DNA of 64,000 nucleotides from Pseudomonas putida (GTDB lineage: Bacteria > Pseudomonadota > Gammaproteobacteria > Pseudomonadales > Pseudomonadaceae), in assembly GCF_003228315.1 (NCBI RefSeq), contig NZ_CP029693.1, forward strand, positions 5,428,501-5,492,500, read 5' to 3'. Of this stretch, positions 42,277-54,843 are shown in pieces. The notes under the pieces were generated by a model. The model did not search any database. It was not told the DNA's origin and saw only the letters and a list, made by a program, of their open reading frames with translations. Each line of letters opens with the position of its first letter. The first letter of the stretch is position 1. The translations under genes were made by a program, and so were the position numbers.

Positions 42277-43407
42277 ATGGCCAATCTGCGTATTGCGCTG
42301 GTGGCGGGTGAGGCTTCCGGCGACATTCTCGGCGCGGGTCTCATGCGCGCGCTCAAGGCTCGCCATCCGGCGGTTGAATTCATCGGTGTCGGCGGTCCGT
42401 TGATGCAGGCTGAAGGCCTGGCGTCCTACTTTCCGATGGAGCGCCTGTCGGTCATGGGCCTGGTGGAGGTACTGGGTCGCCTGCGCGAGTTGCTGGCACG
42501 CCGCAAGAAACTGGTGGCAGACCTCATCGCGGCGAAGCCGGATGTGTTCATCGGCATCGATGCGCCGGACTTCAACCTCAATATCGAACTCAAGCTGCGT
42601 CAGGCCGGGATCAAGACCGTGCATTACGTCAGCCCGTCGGTCTGGGCCTGGCGGCAGAAGCGGGTGCTGAAGATTCGCGAAGGTTGCGATCTGATGCTGA
42701 CGCTGTTCCCGTTCGAAGCGAAATTCTACGAAGAGAAGGGTGTGCCAGTGCGATTCGTCGGGCACTCCCTGGCCGATGCCATTCCGCTTGAAGCCGATCG
42801 CGCCGCCGCACGAGCCGAACTGGGTTTGCCCGACGGACCGCTGGTGGCATTGATGCCAGGCAGTCGTGGCGGTGAAGTCGGTCGCCTTGGTGCACTGTTC
42901 CTCGATACTGCGCAGCGCCTGCGGGCCATGCGCCCTGGCGTGCGCTTCGTCTTGCCTTGCGCCAATGCGGAGCGACGCGCGCAGCTGGAAGAAATGCTGG
43001 CCGGTCGCGACCTGCCACTGACCCTGCTTGATGGCAAGTCCCACCTCGCCCTGGCCGCCTGCGACGCCGTGCTGATCGCCTCCGGAACCGCGACCCTGGA
43101 AGCCTTGCTGTACAAGCGGCCCATGGTGGTCGCCTATCGCCTGGCACCGCTGACGTTCTGGATTCTCAAACGCATGGTGAAAAGCCCTTATGTGTCCTTG
43201 CCGAACTTGCTGGCCCAGCGTTTGCTGGTGCCCGAGTTGCTGCAGGATGAGGCGACGGTCGATGCCTTGGCGCAGACCCTGTCACCACTGATCGAAGGTG
43301 GGCAGGAACAAACCCGCGGCTTCGACGAAATCCATCGTACCCTGCGCCTGGATGCCTCCAATCAGGCGGCGGACGCGGTACTGAACCTGATCGGCCAGAC
43401 ACGATGA
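42277..43407 (+). CDS. lpxB: lipid-A-disaccharide synthase
   Basis: A peripheral membrane GT19 glycosyltransferase of 376 residues that joins lipid X and UDP-diacylglucosamine into the lipid A disaccharide. The N-terminal GEASGDILGAGLM, the VFIGIDAPDFN and HYVSPSVWAWRQKRV blocks and the C-terminal LIASGTATLEALLYKRPMVVAYR are diagnostic. The ATG is 2 bp after lpxA; the stop overlaps the rnhB start by 4 bp. Confidence 0.97.
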   Translation: MANLRIALVAGEASGDILGAGLMRALKARHPAVEFIGVGGPLMQAEGLASYFPMERLSVMGLVEVLGRLRELLARRKKLVADLIAAKPDVFIGIDAPDFNLNIELKLRQAGIKTVHYVSPSVWAWRQKRVLKIREGCDLMLTLFPFEAKFYEEKGVPVRFVGHSLADAIPLEADRAAARAELGLPDGPLVALMPGSRGGEVGRLGALFLDTAQRLRAMRPGVRFVLPCANAERRAQLEEMLAGRDLPLTLLDGKSHLALAACDAVLIASGTATLEALLYKRPMVVAYRLAPLTFWILKRMVKSPYVSLPNLLAQRLLVPELLQDEATVDALAQTLSPLIEGGQEQTRGFDEIHRTLRLDASNQAADAVLNLIGQTR

Positions 43408-44045
43408 GTAAAACAAGCATGCAGATGGGGCTGGATTTCACCCTGGTTGCCGAAGTTGAAGAGTTGGTTGCCGGTGTCGATGAAGTCGGTCGCGGCCCGC
43501 TCTGTGGTGCAGTCGTCACGGCGGCGGTGATTCTCGATCCGAATCGTCCGATCCTGGGCCTGAACGATTCGAAAAAGCTCACCGAAGCCCGTCGCGAAAA
43601 GCTCTACGACGAGATCTGCGAAAAAGCCCTGAGCTGGTGCATCGCCCGCGCGGAAGTCGAAGAGATCGATGAGTTGAACATTCTGCACGCCACCATGCTG
43701 GCCATGCAGCGTGCGGTAGCCGGTCTGCACATCCAGCCGAAGCTGGCGATGATCGACGGTAACCGCTGCCCGAAACTGCCGATGCGTGCCGAAGCCGTCG
43801 TCAAGGGTGACAGCAAGGTGCCGGCCATCGCGGCGGCATCGATTCTGGCGAAGGTCAGTCGTGATCGCGAGATGGCCGCCTTCGAACTGATTTACCCGGG
43901 TTACGGCATTGGCGGCCACAAAGGCTATCCGACGCCCGTTCATCTGGAAGCGCTCGTACGCTTGGGCCCGACCCCGATCCATCGACGCTCGTTCGCCCCG
44001 GTACGGCAAGCCTACGAGGCGCGAGAAAGCCTGATCGAGAGTTAG
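43404..44045 (+). CDS. rnhB: ribonuclease HII
   Basis: This 213-residue nuclease cuts RNA in RNA-DNA hybrids and at single embedded ribonucleotides. Metal-binding D26 and E27 are in AGVDEVGRGP; the VKGDSKVPAIAAASILAKVSRD block and GIGGHKGYPTPVH complete the active site. It starts in the lpxB stop (ATGA) and is followed by a terminator, ending this overlapping run. Confidence 0.96.
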   Translation: MSKTSMQMGLDFTLVAEVEELVAGVDEVGRGPLCGAVVTAAVILDPNRPILGLNDSKKLTEARREKLYDEICEKALSWCIARAEVEEIDELNILHATMLAMQRAVAGLHIQPKLAMIDGNRCPKLPMRAEAVVKGDSKVPAIAAASILAKVSRDREMAAFELIYPGYGIGGHKGYPTPVHLEALVRLGPTPIHRRSFAPVRQAYEARESLIES

Positions 44046-44070
44046 TCGCCAGGCTGATTTTTTTTAGCGA

Positions 44071-44100
44071 GGCCCGGTACAATCCGGGCCTTGTTGTTTT
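44071..44100 (+). terminator. terminator after rnhB
   Basis: GGCCCGG (44071-44077) pairs with CCGGGCC (44084-44090), followed by TTGTTGTTTT. An eight-T run also precedes the stem. dnaE starts 19 bp later. Confidence 0.75.
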
Positions 44101-44119
44101 CATGACTCACAGGATCACT

Positions 44120-47641
<3,522 letters not shown>

Positions 47642-47780
47642 CGGTCAGTGCTATCAGTTTGCCCTGATCTTGACCCGAATTTTTAATCTCGACCTGAACG
47701 CGCCTCTCCCTTAAGGTAGGGCGCGAATAGACAACCGGCCGGCCCAAGCTCTCTTGGATGTCGACCCAAGACGGACGCCT

Positions 47781-48728
47781 ATGAACCCGAATTTTCTTGA
47801 TTTCGAACAGCCGATCGCCGACCTGCAAGCCAAGATCGAAGAGTTGCGCTTGGTCGGTAATGACAATTCGCTGAATATCGGCGATGAGATCTCCCGCCTG
47901 CAGGACAAAAGCAGCACGCTGACCGAAGACATCTTCGGCAAGCTGACCAGCTGGCAGATCGCGCGTCTGGCGCGTCACCCGAAGCGCCCCTATACCCTGG
48001 ACTACATCGACCACATCTTCACCGAGTTCGATGAATTGCATGGTGACCGCCACTTTTCCGACGACGCCGCCATCGTGGGCGGTATCGCGCGTCTGGAAGA
48101 CCAGCCAGTGATGGTGATCGGTCACCAGAAGGGCCGCGAAGTGCGTGAAAAGGTTCGCCGCAACTTCGGCATGCCGCGTCCGGAAGGCTACCGCAAGGCT
48201 TGCCGCCTGATGGAAATGGCCGAACGCTTCAAAATGCCGATCCTGACCTTCATCGACACGCCGGGCGCTTACCCGGGTATCGACGCTGAAGAGCGTAACC
48301 AGAGCGAGGCGATTGCCTGGAACCTGCGCGTCATGGCTCGCCTGAAAACTCCGATCATCGCCACCGTGATCGGTGAAGGTGGTTCCGGCGGTGCGCTGGC
48401 GATCGGTGTCTGCGATCAGCTGAACATGCTGCAGTACTCGACCTACTCGGTGATCTCGCCGGAAGGTTGCGCTTCGATTCTGTGGAAAACCGCGGAAAAG
48501 GCACCGGATGCCGCCGAAGCCATGGGCATCACCGCCGAGCGCCTCAAAGGTTTGGGTATCGTGGACAAGGTGATTAACGAGCCCCTGGGCGGTGCGCACC
48601 GTGATCCGGCGGCTGCGGCTGCTTCGATCCGTGCCGAACTGTGCTCGCAACTGGCGATGCTCAAGAAGTTCGATCACAAGGCGCTGCTAGACCGTCGTTA
48701 CGAGCGTCTGATGAGCTACGGTCTCTAA
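47781..48728 (+). CDS. accA: acetyl-CoA carboxylase carboxyltransferase subunit alpha
   Basis: A 315-residue subunit that, with AccD, transfers the carboxyl group from biotin to acetyl-CoA, the first step of fatty-acid synthesis. MNPNFLDFEQPIADLQAKIEEL is the standard start; FIDTPGAYPGIDAEERNQSEAIA and GEGGSGGALAIG are crotonase-fold blocks. An in-frame start at 47754 lies in the leader. The 139-bp gap after dnaE contains a weak GCGCC/GGCGC stem (47700-47724) but no clear promoter. Confidence 0.97.
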   Translation: MNPNFLDFEQPIADLQAKIEELRLVGNDNSLNIGDEISRLQDKSSTLTEDIFGKLTSWQIARLARHPKRPYTLDYIDHIFTEFDELHGDRHFSDDAAIVGGIARLEDQPVMVIGHQKGREVREKVRRNFGMPRPEGYRKACRLMEMAERFKMPILTFIDTPGAYPGIDAEERNQSEAIAWNLRVMARLKTPIIATVIGEGGSGGALAIGVCDQLNMLQYSTYSVISPEGCASILWKTAEKAPDAAEAMGITAERLKGLGIVDKVINEPLGGAHRDPAAAAASIRAELCSQLAMLKKFDHKALLDRRYERLMSYGL

Positions 48729-48748
48729 TCGGGCCTCGCTTCATCCAT

Positions 48749-48838
48749 GTGGGAGCGAGCTTGCTCGCGATAGCGGTATGACAGCCAACAAATTTGTTGA
48801 ATGTTAAACAGCCTTCGCGAGCAGGCTCGCTCCCACAG
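48749..48838. repeat. REPIN between accA and tilS
   Basis: GTGGGAGCGAGCTTGCTCGCGA at 48750-48771 and its near complement ending at 48838, between two genes read in the same direction. It is the only REPIN in the right-hand 38 kb. Confidence 0.88.
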
Positions 48839-48861
48839 TTGTTTTGTGTAAAAGGGTCGAT

Positions 48862-50190
48862 ATGAGCCAGTCCATGCCTGATTTAGCCGTCAGACTCATG
48901 CAGAACCTCGCACCCTGGCGCAACGCCAAAACCTGGCGCATTGCCTTCTCCGGTGGCCTTGACTCCACAGTCCTGCTTCACCTTCTTGCACACCTCGCAA
49001 AAACCGAATCCCTGCCAGCGCTGAGCGCTCTCCATGTCCATCACGGCCTTCAGGCTGCAGCAGACGCGTGGCCGCAACACTGTCAGTCGATCTGTGATGT
49101 GTTGGGCGTGCCGCTGCAGGTCGTTCGCGTTCAGGTTCAACCCGGCGCCAGCCTAGAACGGGCGGCCCGGGAGGCGCGATATGCCGCTTTCGTTGAGGCC
49201 ATTCAGGCTGATGAACTGCTGCTGACCGCCCAGCACCGTGACGATCAGGCAGAAACCCTGCTGTTTCGCCTGTTGCGTGGCGCCGGTGTGCGAGGGTTGT
49301 CCGGTATGCCACGTCAGCGCCCGCTGGGGGGAGGGCATCTATTTCGGCCGTTTCTCGACATCACCCGGGCCGAACTGGAGGCCTACGCCAGAGAGCACCA
49401 GTTGCACTGGATCGAAGACCCCTCCAACCAGGATCGCCAGTTCTCACGCAACTACCTGCGTCATCAAGTATTCCCTGTATTGACCTCGCGCTGGCCACAA
49501 GTGGCGGCGACCATGGCCCGCAGCGCAGAACATCTGATTGAGGCGCAGGGGCTGCTCGATGATCTGGCACGGATCGACTTGAGTCAGGCACTCAATGCCA
49601 GTGAGTTCGATTGGCTGGGCGTGCCATCCCTGGAACTGGCACCACTGGCAAGTCTCTCCGCCGCCCGTCAGCGCAATGCTCTCAGTCACTGGCTTGCGCC
49701 GCGCACACGGATGCCCGATAGCGACCATTGGTCGGGTTGGGAGAATTTGCGCGACGCTTCCGGCGATGCCCGGCCAATCTGGCGTCTGGCGGATGGGGAA
49801 TTGCATCGGGCGGGTGGGCGAATCTGGTGGCTGTCGGGCAGCTGGTTGCGTGCAGCGCCCGTGGTTGAAGCGTGGTCCGATCCCTCGCAACCGCTGATTT
49901 TACCCGGCAACGGCGTAATTACGCTGACCGGGCAAATCCCCGATGGGCCTTTGCAGATCCGCTATCGTGAAGGGGGAGAGGTGATGGACGTTCCGGGGCG
50001 CGGACATCGCGACCTGAAGCGTTTGCTCAATGAAAGCGGGCTCCCGCTGTTCGCGCGCGGCAGATTGCCGCTGCTGTTCGCAGGCGGGCAATTGCTGGCG
50101 ATCGCCAATCTTGCAGGGCTCAATGGCGGTCCATCGGGTCGTTGGAATTTGCACTGGCAGCCCGGGGACGAAGATCAAGGTTTGAGATGA
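48862..50190 (+). CDS. tilS: tRNA(Ile)-lysidine synthase
   Basis: The product is a 442-residue ATP-dependent enzyme that converts C34 of tRNA-Ile(CAU) to lysidine so that it reads AUA. The PP-loop SGGLDST is at residues 30-36, and LLTAQHRDDQAETLLFRLLRGAG is the next catalytic block. The C-terminal TilS domain ends with PGRGHRDLKRLLNESGLPLFAR. A TTG at 48844 is in frame; the ATG at 48862 with AAAGGG is preferred. Confidence 0.95.
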   Translation: MSQSMPDLAVRLMQNLAPWRNAKTWRIAFSGGLDSTVLLHLLAHLAKTESLPALSALHVHHGLQAAADAWPQHCQSICDVLGVPLQVVRVQVQPGASLERAAREARYAAFVEAIQADELLLTAQHRDDQAETLLFRLLRGAGVRGLSGMPRQRPLGGGHLFRPFLDITRAELEAYAREHQLHWIEDPSNQDRQFSRNYLRHQVFPVLTSRWPQVAATMARSAEHLIEAQGLLDDLARIDLSQALNASEFDWLGVPSLELAPLASLSAARQRNALSHWLAPRTRMPDSDHWSGWENLRDASGDARPIWRLADGELHRAGGRIWWLSGSWLRAAPVVEAWSDPSQPLILPGNGVITLTGQIPDGPLQIRYREGGEVMDVPGRGHRDLKRLLNESGLPLFARGRLPLLFAGGQLLAIANLAGLNGGPSGRWNLHWQPGDEDQGLR

Positions 50191-50464
50191 AAGGGGCATT
50201 CCGGTAGACTACGCTCCCTTCTTGATACAACTTCTGTGGATTCGCCTGAATTGCAGGAGTTGCCGATTACCAAGCAGTCTTTGCTGGGCGATTCCAAAAA
50301 ATGTGTAGCGAGCAACGTACCGGTGTTTCATCTACCGGTCTGTCCCAACGCGGCGGTTTTTTTGAAAGGTGCACTGTGATTAATGCAGGTGATCGGGGGC
50401 TTCGGCCTTCCTTCGCTTTCCCCGGCGGCTCGGACCGCTTTAACGCAGACTTCTAGGGTTTTTC
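50191..50464 (+). promoter_or_regulatory. 274-bp pyrG upstream region, candidate leader
   Basis: No gene seen. The palindromic half ACCGGT occurs twice (50319-50324 and 50334-50339), giving a 6-bp stem with a 9-base loop, then GCGGCGG and a seven-T run near 50352-50363. Further down, CGGGG (50394-50398) can pair with CCCCG near 50420. The stem-plus-T pattern could be an attenuator. The promoter is not located. Confidence 0.35.
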
Positions 50465-52096
50465 ATGACGCGCTACATATTCGTCACGGGCGGTGTTGTT
50501 TCTTCATTGGGGAAAGGCATTGCATCGGCATCCTTGGCGGCCATCCTGGAGGCGCGGGGACTTAAGGTCACCATGCTGAAGCTGGATCCGTACATCAACG
50601 TCGACCCGGGCACCATGAGCCCGTTCCAGCACGGCGAAGTGTTCGTCACCCACGACGGCGCCGAGACCGACCTGGATCTGGGTCACTACGAGCGGTTCAT
50701 CCGCACGACCATGACCCAGAACAACAACTTCACCACCGGTCGCGTCTACGAGCACGTGCTGCGCAAAGAGCGCCGTGGTGACTACCTGGGTGCAACCATC
50801 CAGGTGATTCCGCACATCACCGACGAAATCAAGCGCCGCATCATCAAGGGTGCTGGCGATGCCGACGTGGCCATGGTCGAGATCGGCGGTACCGTGGGTG
50901 ACATCGAGTCGCAACCGTTCCTCGAGGCCATCCGTCAGCTGCGTTTCGAAGTCGGCGCCAAGCGCGCGATGCTGATGCACCTGACGCTGGTGCCGTACAT
51001 CGCCACCGCCGGCGAGACCAAAACCAAGCCAACCCAGCACTCGGTCAAGGAACTGCGCTCCATCGGCCTGCAGCCTGACGTGCTGGTGTGCCGCTCCGAT
51101 CACCCGATCGATGTTTCCTCCCGTCGCAAGATCGCGCAATTCACCAACGTTGAAGAACGTGCGGTCATCGGTCTGGAAGACGCCGACACCATCTACAAGA
51201 TCCCAGGCATCCTGCACGCACAGGGGCTGGACGATTTCGTCGTCGAGCGTTTCGGCCTGCAATGCGGCGGTGCCGACCTGTCCGAATGGGACAAGGTCGT
51301 CGATGCCAAGCTCAACCCTGAGCACGAAGTCACCATCGCCATGGTCGGCAAGTACATGGAACTGCTGGACGCCTACAAGTCGCTGATCGAAGCGATGAGT
51401 CACGCCGGCATCAGCAACCGTACCAAGGTCAACCTGCGCTACATCGATTCCGAAGACATCGAAAACCAGGGCACTGCGCTGCTGGAAGGCGTCGACGCGA
51501 TCCTGGTACCTGGCGGTTTCGGTCTGCGTGGCGTGGAAGGCAAGATCACTGCCGTTCAATACGCTCGTGAGAACAAGGTGCCGTACCTGGGTATCTGCCT
51601 GGGCATGCAAGTGGCGGTCATCGAGTTCGCTCGTAACGTCATGGGCTGGAAAGACGCCAACTCCACCGAGTTCGATCGTGCCAGCGGCCATCCGGTAGTG
51701 GGCCTGATCACCGAGTGGGAAGACGCCACCGGCGCGGTTGAAGTGCGTACCGAAGCGTCCGACCTGGGCGGCACCATGCGCCTCGGCGCTCAGGAATGCC
51801 TGCTCGAAGCCGGTTCCAAGGTGCACGATTGCTACGGCAAGGACGTGATCGTCGAGCGTCACCGTCACCGCTACGAAGTGAACAACAACCTGCTGCCACA
51901 AATCATGGAAGCCGGCCTGAAGATCTCCGGTCGTTCCGGTGATGGCGCGCTGGTTGAAGTGGTAGAGGCACCGGATCATCCATGGTTCGTTGCTTGCCAG
52001 TTCCACCCGGAGTTCACCTCGACGCCTCGTGACGGTCACCCGTTGTTCAGCGGTTTCGTTAAAGCTGCTTTGGCACAACACCAGAAGAAGGCGTAA
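50465..52096 (+). CDS. pyrG: CTP synthase
   Basis: A 543-residue enzyme that aminates UTP to CTP using glutamine. The N-terminal synthetase domain starts TRYIFVTGGVVSSLGKGI with the P-loop, and PGTMSPFQHGEVFVTHDGAETDLD is the metal/UTP site. The C-terminal class I glutaminase has its nucleophile in YLGICLGMQ (near residue 380) and the His/Glu pair in CQFHPEFTS. kdsA follows after 5 bp; CTP is needed downstream of kdsA for CMP-KDO, giving a metabolic reason for the pairing. Confidence 0.98.
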   Translation: MTRYIFVTGGVVSSLGKGIASASLAAILEARGLKVTMLKLDPYINVDPGTMSPFQHGEVFVTHDGAETDLDLGHYERFIRTTMTQNNNFTTGRVYEHVLRKERRGDYLGATIQVIPHITDEIKRRIIKGAGDADVAMVEIGGTVGDIESQPFLEAIRQLRFEVGAKRAMLMHLTLVPYIATAGETKTKPTQHSVKELRSIGLQPDVLVCRSDHPIDVSSRRKIAQFTNVEERAVIGLEDADTIYKIPGILHAQGLDDFVVERFGLQCGGADLSEWDKVVDAKLNPEHEVTIAMVGKYMELLDAYKSLIEAMSHAGISNRTKVNLRYIDSEDIENQGTALLEGVDAILVPGGFGLRGVEGKITAVQYARENKVPYLGICLGMQVAVIEFARNVMGWKDANSTEFDRASGHPVVGLITEWEDATGAVEVRTEASDLGGTMRLGAQECLLEAGSKVHDCYGKDVIVERHRHRYEVNNNLLPQIMEAGLKISGRSGDGALVEVVEAPDHPWFVACQFHPEFTSTPRDGHPLFSGFVKAALAQHQKKA

Positions 52097-52101
52097 ACCT
52101 G

Positions 52102-52947
52102 ATGGCGCAGAAGATCATCCGCGTAGGCGAAATCGAGATTGCCAACGACAAGCCGATGGTGCTGTTCGGTGGCATGAACGTGCTGGAAAGCCGCGATATG
52201 GCGATGCAGGTCTGCGAAGAATACGTGAAGGTTACCCAGAAACTGGGTATTCCTTACGTGTTCAAGGCCAGCTTCGACAAGGCCAACCGTTCCTCCGTCA
52301 ACTCTTACCGTGGCCCCGGCCTGGAAGAGGGCATGCGGATTTTCCAGGACATCAAGCAAGCCTTCGGCGTACCGATCATCACCGACGTCCACGAGCCTGA
52401 GCAGGCCGCGGTCGTCGCTGAAGTCTGCGACATCATCCAGTTGCCGGCCTTCCTGTCGCGCCAGACCGACCTGGTGGTCGCGATGGCGAAGACCGGTGCG
52501 GTGATCAACATCAAGAAAGCCCAGTTCCTCGCGCCTCAGGAAATGAAACACATCCTGAACAAGTGCGTGGAAGCAGGTAACGATCAGTTGATCCTCTGCG
52601 AGCGCGGTTCGAGCTTCGGCTACAACAACCTGGTCGTCGACATGCTGGGTTTCGGCATCATGAAGCAGTTCGAATACCCGGTGTTCTTCGACGTGACCCA
52701 CGCCCTGCAAATGCCGGGCGGTCGCGCTGATTCCGCGGGTGGTCGCCGTGCCCAGGTCCTCGACCTGGCGAAAGCCGGCATGAGCCAGTCTCTGGCCGGT
52801 CTGTTCCTGGAAGCCCATCCGGATCCGGACAACGCCAAATGCGACGGCCCTTGTGCCTTGCGTCTGGACAAACTGGAGCCATTCCTGGCCCAGCTCAAAG
52901 CGCTGGACGAACTGGTTAAGAGTTTTCCGACGGTAGAAACCGCGTAA
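52102..52947 (+). CDS. kdsA: 3-deoxy-8-phosphooctulonate synthase
   Basis: A 281-residue TIM-barrel enzyme that condenses PEP with arabinose-5-phosphate to KDO-8-phosphate for the LPS inner core. Typical blocks are YVFKASFDKANRSSVNSYRGPG, ITDVHEPEQAA and LPAFLSRQTDLV, with FDVTHALQMPGG near the C-terminus. Length fits the family. It is 5 bp from pyrG and followed by a strong palindrome before eno. Confidence 0.97.
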   Translation: MAQKIIRVGEIEIANDKPMVLFGGMNVLESRDMAMQVCEEYVKVTQKLGIPYVFKASFDKANRSSVNSYRGPGLEEGMRIFQDIKQAFGVPIITDVHEPEQAAVVAEVCDIIQLPAFLSRQTDLVVAMAKTGAVINIKKAQFLAPQEMKHILNKCVEAGNDQLILCERGSSFGYNNLVVDMLGFGIMKQFEYPVFFDVTHALQMPGGRADSAGGRRAQVLDLAKAGMSQSLAGLFLEAHPDPDNAKCDGPCALRLDKLEPFLAQLKALDELVKSFPTVETA

Positions 52948-52983
52948 TCCTCATTTCTCCGGTAAAGTACCGCACGATTTAAC

Positions 52984-53008
52984 GCTCAGGCCCTCGGGCC
53001 TGAGCCTT
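52984..53008 (+). terminator. stem-loop after kdsA
   Basis: GCTCAGGCCC (52984-52993) and GGGCCTGAGC (52996-53005) are exact complements with a 2-base centre (in practice a CTCG tetraloop). The following CTTATC is a poor T-tract. It could be a terminator for pyrG-kdsA or an mRNA 3' stabiliser. Confidence 0.55.
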
Positions 53009-53104
53009 ATCGTCCGCAAGTCTGCCCCGCTGTACATCGCTTGCCGACGGTAAAAGATTTCCTCTAGCTGCGTCGTTTTCGTCAACTTTGGAGTGTTTAC
53101 AACA

Positions 53105-54394
53105 ATGGCTAAAATCGTCGACATCAAAGGTCGTGAAGTTCTCGACTCCCGTGGCAATCCCACCGTGGAAGCGGATGTGCTTCTCGATAACGGCATCATC
53201 GGCAGCGCCTGCGCGCCGTCCGGTGCTTCCACTGGCTCGCGTGAAGCACTCGAGCTGCGTGATGGCGACAAGAGCCGTTACCTGGGCAAGGGTGTCCTCA
53301 AGGCCGTAGCCAACATCAACGGCCCGATCCGCGACCTGCTCAAGGGCACTGACCCAAGCGACCAGAAAGCGCTGGACCTGGCGATGATCAAGCTGGACGG
53401 CACCGAAAACAAAGCGACCCTGGGCGCCAACGCGATCCTCGCCGTTTCCCTGGCAGCAGCCAAGGCCGCCGCACAGGATCAGGACCTGCCGCTGTACGCT
53501 CACATCGCCAACCTGAACGGCACCCCGGGTGTCTACTCGATGCCGGTTCCGATGATGAACATCATCAACGGTGGCGAGCACGCCGATAACAACGTCGACA
53601 TCCAGGAGTTCATGGTTCAGCCGGTTGGCGCCAAGTCCTTCTCGGAAGGCCTGCGCATGGGCACCGAAATCTTCCATCACCTCAAAGCCGTTCTGAAGGC
53701 CCGTGGCCTGAGCACTGCCGTGGGTGACGAAGGTGGTTTCGCGCCTAACCTGGCTTCCAACGAAGACGCCTTGAAAGTGATCTCCGAAGCCGTCGCCAAC
53801 GCCGGCTACAAGCTGGGCACCGACGTGACCCTGGCTCTGGACTGCGCGGCCAGCGAATTCTACGAAGACGGCAAGTACAACCTGTCCGGCGAAGGCCAGG
53901 TGTTCACTGCTGAAGGTTTCGCCGATTACCTGAAAGGCCTGACCGAGCGTTACCCGATCATCTCCATCGAAGACGGTCTGGACGAGTCCGACTGGGCTGG
54001 CTGGAAGATCCTCACCGACAAGATCGGCGAGAAGACCCAGCTGGTGGGCGACGACCTGTTCGTGACCAACACCAAGATCCTGAAAGAAGGCATCGACAAG
54101 AAGATCGCCAACTCGATCCTGATCAAGTTCAACCAGATCGGCACCCTGACCGAAACCCTGGAAGCCATCCAGATGGCCAAGGCTGCCGGTTACACCGCCG
54201 TTATCTCGCACCGTTCGGGCGAAACCGAAGATTCGACCATTGCCGACCTGGCCGTGGGCACTTCGGCAGGCCAGATCAAGACCGGCTCCCTGTGCCGTTC
54301 CGACCGCGTTTCCAAGTACAACCAACTGCTGCGTATCGAAGAGCAGTTGAACGGCAAAGCCAAGTACAACGGTCGTGGCGAGTTCCGCGGTTGA
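53105..54394 (+). CDS. eno: enolase
   Basis: This gene encodes the 429-residue glycolytic enzyme interconverting 2-phosphoglycerate and PEP, also a component of RNA degradosomes in many gammaproteobacteria. AKIVDIKGREVLDSRGNPTV is the standard start. The signature LIKFNQIGTLTETLEAIQMA contains the catalytic lysine region, and SHRSGETEDSTIADLAVG the substrate loop. An in-frame start 12 bp upstream (53093) adds four residues; the ATG at 53105 is preferred. It has its own 157-bp upstream gap, so separate transcription from kdsA is likely. Confidence 0.98.
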   Translation: MAKIVDIKGREVLDSRGNPTVEADVLLDNGIIGSACAPSGASTGSREALELRDGDKSRYLGKGVLKAVANINGPIRDLLKGTDPSDQKALDLAMIKLDGTENKATLGANAILAVSLAAAKAAAQDQDLPLYAHIANLNGTPGVYSMPVPMMNIINGGEHADNNVDIQEFMVQPVGAKSFSEGLRMGTEIFHHLKAVLKARGLSTAVGDEGGFAPNLASNEDALKVISEAVANAGYKLGTDVTLALDCAASEFYEDGKYNLSGEGQVFTAEGFADYLKGLTERYPIISIEDGLDESDWAGWKILTDKIGEKTQLVGDDLFVTNTKILKEGIDKKIANSILIKFNQIGTLTETLEAIQMAKAAGYTAVISHRSGETEDSTIADLAVGTSAGQIKTGSLCRSDRVSKYNQLLRIEEQLNGKAKYNGRGEFRG

Positions 54395-54475
54395 TTGATG
54401 GCTGAAAAAAAGACGACAGATTGTGTCGTAATATTCGCTACGGCGACGTTTTTGCCACTAATCTGATGCCTTATA

Positions 54476-54507
54476 AGCACAAGCCTGGGTCTTCCAGGCT
54501 TCGTGCT
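54476..54507 (+). terminator. hairpin between eno and ftsB
   Basis: AGCACAAGCCTGG (54476-54488) pairs with CCAGGCTT-C-GTGCT (54494-54507): 13 bp with one bulged C and a 5-base loop, 58 bp before ftsB. No T-run follows, so it may stabilise or process the eno mRNA rather than terminate it. Confidence 0.45.
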
Positions 54508-54564
54508 ATCAGTCGCTTCATGTTTTGCTGTGGCGGTCTTTTTCCACTGGATACCTGATATTCG

Positions 54565-54843
54565 ATGCGCAGTCCCAATTGGTTGTTCCTCGTCTTGCTC
54601 CTGTTGCTGGCTGGCCTGCAGTACCGCCTATGGGTGGGCAATGGTAGCCTGGCGCAAGTGGCCGAGCTGACGCAGCAGATTGCGGATCAGCAAGCCGAGA
54701 ACCAGGCGTTGCTTGAGCGCAACCGGGTGATGGACGCTGAAGTCAGTGAGTTGAAAAAGGGCATGGAGACCGTTGAAGAGCGGGCTCGCCATGAACTGGG
54801 CATGGTCAAGGACGGTGAAACCCTTTACCAGTTGGCACAATGA
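54565..54843 (+). CDS. ftsB: cell division protein FtsB
   Basis: A 92-residue single-pass inner-membrane divisome protein that forms a complex with FtsL and FtsQ. TM segment at residues 4-20 (NWLFLVLLLLLAGLQYR), then a periplasmic coiled coil at about 29-68 (LTQQIADQQAENQALLERN), and the conserved end EERARHELGMVKDGETLY. Its position between eno and ispD is the standard location. The stop overlaps the ispD ATG by 4 bp. Confidence 0.95.
   Translation: MRSPNWLFLVLLLLLAGLQYRLWVGNGSLAQVAELTQQIADQQAENQALLERNRVMDAEVSELKKGMETVEERARHELGMVKDGETLYQLAQ

Noticed and set aside
50504..52081. 525-codon open frame on the minus strand inside pyrG
   Set aside because: Same reasoning: a shadow of a strongly conserved gene with no domain of its own.
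54398..54466. 22-codon frame after eno (starts MAEKKTTDC)
   Set aside because: No ribosome-binding site, overlaps a small inverted repeat, and too short to judge without conservation data.
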